Positions 57,701 through 64,000 of a stretch of DNA of 64,000 nucleotides are shown here, piece after piece. The translations under genes and the position numbers were made by a program. The number at the start of each line of letters is the position of its first letter. Position 1 is the stretch's first letter. The stretch lies in assembly GCA_000320545.1 (NCBI GenBank), contig ADNK01000096.1, positions 81,001 to 145,000 of the forward strand. The letters are read 5' to 3'. Below the pieces are notes generated by a model, which was given only the letters and a program-made list of their open reading frames with translations, ran no database searches and had not been told where the DNA came from. The stretch comes from Bigelowiella natans CCMP2755 (taxonomy: Eukaryota; Cercozoa; Chlorarachniophyceae).

Positions 57701-59703
57701 GTCTTGCCGGGGTTCTTCTTCCGTAGCTCGGTAGGTGTAGGTAGCTTGTTGTCCGCTAGGTCCATAAACTCTAACGCATTAACGCTTGACTCAGAGGTCC
57801 ACTCGTCAAGCCGTATCATGTTCTGGCTGATGGTCCTGCCTGACTTCTTTGGCAACTTAGCAAAGTATATCTTGTGATTGTAGAATGATATGATCCCCCC
57901 TAATTTTTCTAGGGCATCCTGTCCGAGGAGTAGTTCCATGGATAAAGTCATGGCTACTCGGGTCTTGATTTGGGTCTCCGCGTCGCTGCCAGGTATCTGT
58001 AGCTTTAGCATTAGCTCACCGACGGTCTTCATGGAAGAGCTTCCGTCTGCTTGAGCATATTTACGTTCTTTCTTAGTCACTTGATCCAATAGTCCTAACC
58101 TTCTTACTGTGCTTAGGCTTATGAAGGACTTCGGCATGCTGCCACTATCCCAAAGGGCAGGTAGTTTCTTGTAGTCTCCGTAGCTGTCTTTAACTTTAAC
58201 CTTGGTCATAGCAACTTTGATAGTCCTGTTAGCGTCTTCGTCATTAATGTTGCATACTCCTAAGTTCTTTATGTCGTCTAGGGTCATGGGCTTGTCTTGG
58301 TCCTGCGTTGCTGGTACTGCTGTCTTCGTCGGCGCCTGCTTAAGGTGATCTAATATTCCGTTTATCTGCTGCTGTATAGCATTGATACTGTTCTGCTTTT
58401 TGTTCTTATATTTATTGTTCTTCCCGTTGTTGCTGCCTTGCCATTTGCTGTTGTTATATCCTTGTCCTCTGCCTTTCTTTCTCTTTAACTTCTCGTAGTG
58501 TTCGTTGAGCTGCCTGATCGTCATCCTGGGTCGTCCTTCTTTCCTGTCTCTGCAGTCTTTAGCGGTGTGTTTCCCTTTACGTGAGCAGTATCCGCAACGT
58601 CGGTTACCTTCCCTGTCCTTGTACCAGTCTCGCTGCGGCTTAATAGCGTTAATGTTTCCTATGCCAGGTACCTTAGGGCTGGTAAACTTGCGGTCCTGCT
58701 CCTGCTCGCGTAGGGATATAGCCTGCACTGCTGCCTCCATCGTGGTGTAGCCTTTCTCCGTAACGTAAGTGGATTCCTTTATCTTTAACTTGAACTCTTC
58801 AAACCTTGCCTGATCATCACCTGTGTTGTAATTAAAATCATGTAGTTCGTCGATCATATCCTGGAAGCGCGTGGCAAAGTCTCTAACAGGTTCTCTCTCA
58901 TGCTGCATCATTGCTCTGTATTTTCTAATAGCCTGGGGTAGGGAGTTAGCATCCTGTTCATTTACAAAAGCCTTCATTATCGCCTCAACGTCTCGTAGCC
59001 CACTAACTGTAGTGTGTATTTTCTCTAGCTGCCTGATCCGGGTCCTGCCTGTCTCGTAAAGGTCCATGGCTTGCTTTATTATAGCTAGCCATTTGAGCTT
59101 GTCGTTTTCGGTGGGGTTAGGGGTAAAGTCGCAGAGTATACTCCTAGCGTTCTTCCACCACCTCCTTGCCTCACCTCTTTTCCCGTTGTATTTCGTTATC
59201 ATAACCGGTGCTGTTTTAACAGACATGAACTGGGTGTTCCGCTGTACCGGCTGCTGCTGCTTGACGGTGCTCTGGGTCGTCCCCCGCGAGGCGCCCAGAC
59301 CCCCGTCGTTCCTAAACAAAGCTGCCCACTCTGGAGGTAAGTCTGCTTCGTAATCCATGATGTCCTGCATGATAGCTGCCCAAACATCATGTGTCTGATA
59401 CTTGTATTCTATCGATACTTTCAGTTTGGCGTAGTTGCTCGCCCTGGGTCGCAAGGCTCGTAATGCCATTACGACCTTCTTGCTTTCGGCGGCCACGTCC
59501 TCGTCGTCCGCCTCGTAGAAGTTCTCCAGTGCCTCTGCTGCAGCATCTGCTTTCTTAATCCCGGGTGCTGGTCCCGGCGGTGCCTGTGGAGGTGTTCTTC
59601 CTCCTTCCTTAGCGTCCGTATCGCCCTTCCTTTCCTGTTTCTGCTCGTGCCCTCGCACGGCCTGCGAGCCAAAGTCCTGCCGTTCTTCTAGCTGCTGTGA
59701 CAT
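54730..59703 (-). CDS. Gag-Pol polyprotein of the Ty3/gypsy element
   Basis: Single frame, 1657 residues, from ATG 59703. Gag fills about residues 1-400 and ends with a CCHC zinc knuckle (CGYCSRKGKHTAKDC, near 368-382). Protease active site LWDSGS is near 518. Reverse transcriptase contains the catalytic YVDDD near 889, preceded by the FPYGLSISGDAFS block. RNase H begins TLWTDWSKLGMAAVL near 1047. Integrase has the zinc-binding HVGENH with later CRC near 1238, and catalytic residues in QIDVYKYDG, LHVDNETS and SKVERLHR. The last two are only 27 residues apart instead of the usual 35. A GPY/F-like module (PFWGGVAKVTERKG) follows, and then about 130 extra residues with no known domain. No stop or frameshift separates gag from pol, so protein ratios must be set after translation. 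No envelope gene is present. Confidence 0.93.
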   Translation of the reverse strand: MSQQLEERQDFGSQAVRGHEQKQERKGDTDAKEGGRTPPQAPPGPAPGIKKADAAAEALENFYEADDEDVAAESKKVVMALRALRPRASNYAKLKVSIEYKYQTHDVWAAIMQDIMDYEADLPPEWAALFRNDGGLGASRGTTQSTVKQQQPVQRNTQFMSVKTAPVMITKYNGKRGEARRWWKNARSILCDFTPNPTENDKLKWLAIIKQAMDLYETGRTRIRQLEKIHTTVSGLRDVEAIMKAFVNEQDANSLPQAIRKYRAMMQHEREPVRDFATRFQDMIDELHDFNYNTGDDQARFEEFKLKIKESTYVTEKGYTTMEAAVQAISLREQEQDRKFTSPKVPGIGNINAIKPQRDWYKDREGNRRCGYCSRKGKHTAKDCRDRKEGRPRMTIRQLNEHYEKLKRKKGRGQGYNNSKWQGSNNGKNNKYKNKKQNSINAIQQQINGILDHLKQAPTKTAVPATQDQDKPMTLDDIKNLGVCNINDEDANRTIKVAMTKVKVKDSYGDYKKLPALWDSGSMPKSFISLSTVRRLGLLDQVTKKERKYAQADGSSSMKTVGELMLKLQIPGSDAETQIKTRVAMTLSMELLLGQDALEKLGGIISFYNHKIYFAKLPKKSGRTISQNMIRLDEWTSESSVNALEFMDLADNKLPTPTELRKKNPGKTIRQITELLDKTPPADDWDIDKGKKYINKILNEKYSDITKPTTKPSSKLTPVKIELKKGYEECIINDPEHRRPEADWEKIEWQINEWAKEGKIEPSNSPWNVRHVLAKKPTYPFFRLAHNFIRHNRVIKRIQTPTPRIDDVIEHVIGYKYYSSLDKNESYMQTPIHKTSRPITAFSSRHRKWHFVVFPYGLSISGDAFSSQNYRAYTHDGMASVLWVFVFVYVDDDIICTNTVVAQIFLLENIFIRFAHFGFTIRLQKCTFLATRIKWCGYYLEQGRITPNPEKVAALQQAPKPKNAKELKSFLQTAAWILRRFSPTYARTAAAFTTAYRKENSVGLSFAKVWAKAGLDAHFDNLIKLCSNTLLNAKLDTTRPATLWTDWSKLGMAAVLTQDQQIIRVWGRACTAAEAKYSPTKGEYKAMTEAQRKLRYYLLSVPSFTLMTDHKPLLGIDRKLEAPNDEYAAMRADTEEFRDKRTVVYAPGDKQLADYFSRLFEKKVPTQVTPMVNAITFEDGDFLPEPEELQHLQEHLDKYKHKHEVLSDRIYVYTNNVRRTYVPRRTRGALLFTAHGPAHVGENHITALLYHYYWPYKLKEIRTYLRGCRCSSLKAAGVATKESSKSRASKKIKARNFLDIVQIDVYKYDGYHYLTFVDVATGKCWVKKIIKVNVAKKNKGLYKQRLTNCYRTWESELQAIPDEVSINKIPKKLHVDNETSLLQLPHPNIDASPVYYAQSNSKVERLHRTLANLSRINSTTPDKIQGLVNDTFTSGGGIKDKEREEGDDNDDDTESEDEKVPYDGRVLKEGQYVRAKVNLRSRNKQDPFWGGVAKVTERKGRKQYYIYDGNRVTLRHISHLKNYDIGEKLLEDVKVNPTVWERAMPCLGPRPKFDVEYGNNKVRVNDDWRMKIVYLGYPGLRNMERVAMKIKDGKYQLLYLAVPDLPFEHWYKVLGDLDAEGWYGHEPKDEGEFWVSDKGDKVREESITWWLVKFRKR

Positions 59704-59723
59704 TGTTAGTCAAATCGTTTCCC

Positions 59724-59740
59724 GTGTGTGGAAGCCAAAG
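59724..59740 (-). other. Putative primer-binding site
   Basis: Five bases inside the 5' LTR edge the element strand reads TGGCTTCCACACACGGG. TGG complements the CCA tail of a tRNA, so the rest should match the 3' end of the priming tRNA. Which tRNA cannot be told without the host tRNA set. Confidence 0.55.
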
Positions 59741-59742
59741 GT

Positions 59743-60067
59743 TGTTGCGCGTAAGGTGTTCACAGGCCGAGGCGCTACGTGCACAAGTAGGCAGGGGGGG
59801 GGAAAGGCACGTTTGCTTCCTTTTGAGAGTTGTGTTTATTTTTATTAAAGATTATATTTTTATTAAATCGTGCACTGCGTAATCATTCGCGAAGCTTTCG
59901 CGAATGCCGCCGCACGTGGGGCAGCACACTTCCGGTGTGCTGCCATGAGTCCCGCCGGAACCCACGTGCCTATGCTGTATTAATATCTACGTTATCTATA
60001 TTCTATATCCGCGACAACCCCTTTGTTGTCGCACGTGACTTGTGCCCGCGTAGTGGTACGCGCTACA
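59743..60067 (-). repeat. 5' LTR (right copy)
   Basis: 325 bases; begins TGTAGCGCG on the element strand and ends GCGCAACA. Should carry the element promoter; the CACGTG boxes and hairpins are the same as in the other copy. Confidence 0.95.
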
Positions 60068-60071
60068 AAGC

Positions 60072-60715
60072 CTGGCGAACTCCAACCTGACAAGGCTGGC
60101 AAGTCAATGAATTTCAATTCTGACATCCAAGGCCAGGGCTGAAACAATCAACAGAAGTTGTCGGTGCGGTGGCTTTGAGTTTGGGACAAACCTGTCTGAC
60201 AAGTGTCCCTGCGTGACCACGTACAAGATGCAAGGGACCCCATCTGGAGCATCCGGCGCCTCAGGTGAGCGAGAGATGATTGACGCAGCGCCACATTGGC
60301 ACAATGTGTCATTGTTTTTGCACAGTGGGAGGTCCAGATTGAACTATGTGACGGCACTAGCTGTGGGAGTGTGCATGACTGTGGACAGACTAGCAGATCG
60401 ATCTGCAACGCATGTGCACATGCACGTTGTGTCCATTGCAATGTGCAGAAGAATGCCAATCCGACGGTTAGCGACACAAAGTGTATGCAACAGTCTAGCA
60501 GCAGCAGTCCCAAGTGTGTGTCATTTGCAGTAACCCATCATCGTATAAGTGGATGCGAGCTTCATGCATGCACATGCTGTGTTCAGAGTCGTGTTCATTT
60601 AATTGACACAAAACCAAAGAGTTTACATGAGCGAACACCAAGGAGCAAGCAACATCACAAAAACCAAAACTCTCATGGTCGCGGCTTCCAATTTTACCGC
60701 CCCCATTTCTTCACA
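60072..60715. other. Intergenic DNA right of the retrotransposon
   Basis: About 0.64 kb, TGCA-rich, with no gene recognised. Composition is like 49.4-50.8 kb. Confidence 0.45.
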
Positions 60716-61922
60716 CTAGGCGAGTTTGCTGGTGGCGAAATCGCGAGCGCTCTGCTGGAGGCCCTCCAGATCATCGCAAGTTGTAGCTCGCGCCTGTGCT
60801 GAATTCGGTTTGCCGCCACCTTTCCCGCCCCATTTTGCAAGTGCAGCAGCATTCCATTCACTCGCAATGAGGCCTGCCTCGACCTAGTTAAATAGAAAAC
60901 GGTGTCACACCACACAGTATCTCTACCAATCGGTAGGAGAAGCCTGTGCTCTCTTCGAGACAATATCGTCTAACCTGCTGCTTCGGTATCCAGCTTACGC
61001 AAAGCACAGCGCCTTGAGATCCTTTGTCGAACATAAGCAGGTATTAATCTTCTGATAGGATACTACTAACAAAACACAGCTATTGTTGAGAGATGAGTGA
61101 TAAATACTACCGGGCTCCTCTTCTGAGACTGCCATGAAGGGCAATTCAGGATATTCCTTGCTCACGGCATTGATCACTTTGTTGATGAGCTTAGCGTCCA
61201 GGCCCAGAGATATGACATGCACGAGGGATTTGGCTCCTTCAGATATCTGGTCAAAACTGTATATTTCAGCACTACCGAAAAAAATTATGAAGAAAATGAA
61301 GTAGAAGAGTATATAAATCGGGGCAAGCTGGGTGTGATCCATAGCAAATGTAGTGCTTCAGACCGCTTGCTGAGCTGCTTCTTTCGCGCTTTGTATTCGC
61401 ACATCCGTCAATGCTGCCATCTCCTTCTTCTTCTTTTCCATGACTTTCTTCCCCACAGCAGTGAGCTCATCCCTCAATACAGGCTTCAAACCAGCGGAGA
61501 TCCCCGAGGCGTCGACCTGGAGGAAAGTTCAAGAATGAAGCGACAACGTCGACGACGACAACGACGATCGATGCAAGGACTGCTTACAAAGAAATTCGTA
61601 AAGAATCAAAGCAGCAAGCAAGTAATCATCGTTACGAAGCAGTAGCTTACCTCTTCCCGAAGAGGTCCGAGCAATGGGGCAGCTTCTGATAGCGCTGCAT
61701 TGGTAAGAGACCGGACGCGGGAGGCCAGCTCAGCTCCTTTTCTCTCGGCTGAAGCAGCAGCGCCCCTTGTGACAGCCACCATTCTGCGAACACCCTTCGG
61801 GTTGTTGAAGCAGGAAAAAATAAAGAAAGCACGCGGCGTGAAAAGCTGTGCACAATCATCTTCGCCCCAACAATCGCATCTTTGTTCTTTGCCACCACCA
61901 AGACAGGGGGGAGAGAGAAAGA

Positions 61923-61981
<59 letters not shown>

Positions 61982-62431
61982 AGCCGCTTTAACTTACTTA
62001 ATCACACAGATGGCATATAGTACCATTATTTTTACTACTGAACTACTTTGGCGATAGCCGTCTCTTCCGTTATCACAAAGCTCTCTGCTTCAGCAGTGTT
62101 CATTACGTGCGTGCCTGCAGGTTACAGAGATACATTATTTTTCATTCGGGGTGTGGTCGATGAGCTCAATCATGATGCGAGATAGTGAAAAATGCAGCGG
62201 CTATGTAGTAGGTTGTTAGTGGTTACTGTTGTCATTCCTTTCATGGTAATCGCAGTAATTAGGAAGATAGTTTTCCCTTCAAATCGTACCTCCACACAAC
62301 TCCACGCTGTACCCTCCCCATTTTTCTTCGCTAGGTGCTGACTGCATATCCAACACCTGGGGGTAGCGAACATGCAACGGGTGAGGAGGAAGAAGAAGAC
62401 GTGGTAATGGCGCCGGGGCAGTTCCAAAAAG

Positions 62432-62478
<47 letters not shown>

Positions 62479-63390
62479 AAGAGGGAGAGGGGGGGGGGAG
62501 GGGAATGAAAGTGGAACACGCTTCAAATACGACCACCGCAATTCATTCGCACAATCAGCACTACTGTCGCTATGACACCCCGCCCGCTTGTCCTCCCTTA
62601 ATATGAACCGCTGATACAACAGTGGCCTTTCTTGTTCTTGAGTTGTTTACCTTGGCTCCTACGCTAACGACGCGCACGGGGTCAGGATATGCCTCACCGA
62701 ACACAGCTCGTAGGCTGCTTATGGCCTGCGCTTCTTTCAGCGGAATAACACTGGTATCGACCTTGTAGTAGTAGTAGCAGTAGTAATAGTAGTAGTAGTA
62801 GTAGTAAGGCACAGTGAAGACAGATGAGCAGGCCGATAATGACAACGATAGATCGCCGAGGATGAACTAACTGCTTGTGTTTTCCCCGGAAACAACCGAC
62901 CGCTCGATTGATTTGTTTCACGGCAGTTTGGCGATGTCGCGAGGACCGCGCATCATCTCTTTTTGTGCTTAAAAAAGACACCGTACATATCGCCTCTCGT
63001 GGCTGTTCTTTTTGGTTCGCTCTTTGAATACTACCGGCATGGCGTTTTCGATCACAGCCCTTACTGTGTCTTCAACCTGCCATTTATGAGATCAGATGAG
63101 CATATTGATTGTGGTGGTACGTGATGATAGTGGCGGGAAGGAGGAGGAGGAGGGTGGCATTATGATATAAGCCAGGGAGACATTCTGGGTATACAACGAT
63201 CAATCATAATTCTCAAAGGAAACTACTAAAAGCTCCTGCAAGTTTCTGCGATGACACCTACCTCCTTTATCTCCGATGCGGTGAGAGCTTTTTTGTACGA
63301 AAAATCGAACCTCAGCTTCTTGTCATCCACAAGCGATCCTGTGCGTATGGTAGTGGTAACGTTGTCTTGCGATTAGCAAACGCACACACA

Positions 63391-63441
<51 letters not shown>

Positions 63442-63585
63442 GAGAGAAGGGGGGGGATGGGGTCACCTCTTTGGTCAATTTCTGGCCCGAGAACCTTCCT
63501 CAGCGCATAGTTTAGCACGTGTGTCATCGTGTGATTTGGAGCGACGTCTCGCCGTCTCTCGTAGTCGACTTTACAAGTAGCCTTT

Positions 63586-63617
<32 letters not shown>

Positions 63618-64000
63618 TGCGCGTGCATTTTTTAGGTACAACGAAGAAAAAGGCAGCAAAGAAAGCGAACACGCAGCAACAAAACGCATGAAATCAAGAC
63701 AGAGAGAAGAAGAATGATGATCGACCGGACGCGCGGAGTTGCGTTGCACACAAAATCACACGGTCGACTACTACAAACAACTCATCCTCACTCGCTTCTA
63801 TTCGCTAGGACCTTGTCTCCTACGGTGATGGGGCCTTCGCCAGCAGCTGACGATGATACCACCCCGATGTGCACGATATATCCTGCGAAAACCTGTACGT
63901 CGTATACTCGGAAAACGTTACCTGCCGACACACAACATCAATGACAGCATAAGGTATCATCAAGTTGCTGCATCTATACGTGATTGAGTGAGTGCGTGTG
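60716..64000 (-). CDS. AARS: Alanyl-tRNA synthetase, editing and C-terminal part (5' end beyond the window)
   Basis: Charges tRNA-Ala and clears Ser/Gly mischarging. Twelve exons on the minus strand phase exactly: 63921-63812, 63581-63467, 63338-63262, 63076-63035, 62761-62651, 62356-62290, 62114-62047, 61794-61651, 61516-61364, 61246-61111, 61021-60975 and 60883-60716. They give the beta-barrel [20 protein letters not shown], the editing-site motif [19 protein letters not shown] (HxxxH), [19 protein letters not shown], the second metal half [20 protein letters not shown] (CxxxH), a coiled linker rich in Ala/Glu, and the C-Ala domain ending [14 protein letters not shown]. The four zinc ligands of the editing site are present. 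The class II catalytic core (motifs 1-3) lies past the right edge. Introns contain GA, GT and GTA arrays. The C-terminus is complete at TAG 60716-60718. Confidence 0.95.
61920..61979. repeat. (GT)n(GA)n microsatellite in AlaRS intron
   Basis: GT run then GA run. On the AlaRS sense strand it is CT then CA, upstream of the acceptor at 61795. Confidence 0.95.
62437..62473. repeat. (GA)n microsatellite in AlaRS intron
   Basis: GA run; on the sense strand CT, about 80 bases upstream of the acceptor at 62357, inside its extended pyrimidine tract. Confidence 0.95.
62764..62807. repeat. (GTA)n microsatellite at AlaRS acceptor
   Basis: The triplet array runs right up to the acceptor (62762-62763), replacing a normal pyrimidine tract on the sense strand by TAC repeats. 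Confidence 0.9.
63385..63438. repeat. (CA)n(GA)n microsatellite in AlaRS intron
   Basis: Same compound order as at 703 and 35870. Another CA run (63583-63612) lies beside the exon at 63581. Confidence 0.95.

Larger units (their letters stand above)
54353..60067 (-). mobile_element. Complete Ty3/gypsy-class LTR retrotransposon
   Basis: 5715 bases, transcribed on the minus strand. Two LTRs (326 and 325 bases, TG...CA ends) differ by one visible indel, an AAGC target duplication flanks them, and one uninterrupted 1657-codon gag-pol frame lies between them. A primer-binding site and a polypurine tract lie at the expected edges. Domain order Gag, protease, RT, RNase H, integrase assigns it to Ty3/gypsy rather than Ty1/copia. 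Near-identical LTRs and the intact frame indicate a recent insertion that may still move. It sits in intergenic DNA 1.2 kb downstream of the J-domain gene start and 0.65 kb past the AlaRS stop. Confidence 0.95.

Overview
The window is nuclear DNA of a eukaryote with many introns, most likely a protist or alga. The evidence is a set of spliced genes whose GT-AG introns can be phased exactly by reading frame: AlaRS with 12 exons in the window, adenylate kinase 11, a Sel1-repeat gene 14, an EGF/TSP1 gene 12 and an aldo/keto reductase 13. Microsatellites are very dense, introns are short, there is one LTR retrotransposon, and there are no operons or bacterial signals. A stramenopile-type alga would fit, but nothing here proves a lineage.

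Layout, left to right. 1-96 is the last exon of an upstream gene, followed by about 5.4 kb of microsatellite-rich DNA with no recognisable gene. 5.5-7.6 kb (+) is a signal-anchored acidic protein. 8.3-11.0 kb (-) is a Sel1-repeat protein. 11.4-13.5 kb (+) is adenylate kinase. 14.6-17.6 kb (+) is mRNA cap guanine-N7 methyltransferase. 18.0-19.5 kb (-) is a secreted EGF plus five-bladed-propeller glycosidase-like protein. 19.9-23.5 kb (+) is an organelle-type PPR protein. 24.2-24.8 kb (-) is an acidic repeat ORF. 26.1-28.2 kb (+) is a CCCH-like zinc-finger protein. 29.8-32.3 kb (+) is a secreted EGF/thrombospondin-repeat/PAN-like mosaic. 33.2-34.5 kb (-) is a coiled-coil protein. 35.4-38.4 kb (+) is a signal-peptide aldo/keto reductase. 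39.9-41.3 kb (-) is a tail-anchored protein with DPF/NPF-type repeats and an apparent one-base frameshift. 42.1-44.2 kb (+) is an RNF10/Mag2-type RING protein. 45.2-46.3 kb (-) is TIM17. 47.6-48.9 kb (+) is a four-helix membrane protein. 51.0-51.7 kb (+) is a small secreted protein. 53.2-53.9 kb (-) is a J-domain membrane protein. 54.35-60.07 kb (-) is a complete Ty3/gypsy-class LTR retrotransposon. From 60.7 kb to the right edge (-) is the 3' two thirds of alanyl-tRNA synthetase.

The genes do not form a pathway; most are housekeeping genes (translation, mRNA capping, nucleotide balance, mitochondrial import, organelle RNA) mixed with secreted or membrane proteins. The stretches between them are rich in TGCA, GCATGC and CTAG words and hold almost no coding signal.

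The points most worth a second look are: the young retrotransposon, with an unusual integrase D-E spacing and an LTR full of nested hairpins and CACGTG boxes; the single-base frameshift in the 40 kb gene, where all exon phases close if one A is removed; the EGF/TSP1/PAN mosaic; and the compositionally distinct intergenic blocks. No clearly new molecular system (CRISPR, defence island or biosynthetic cluster) is visible.
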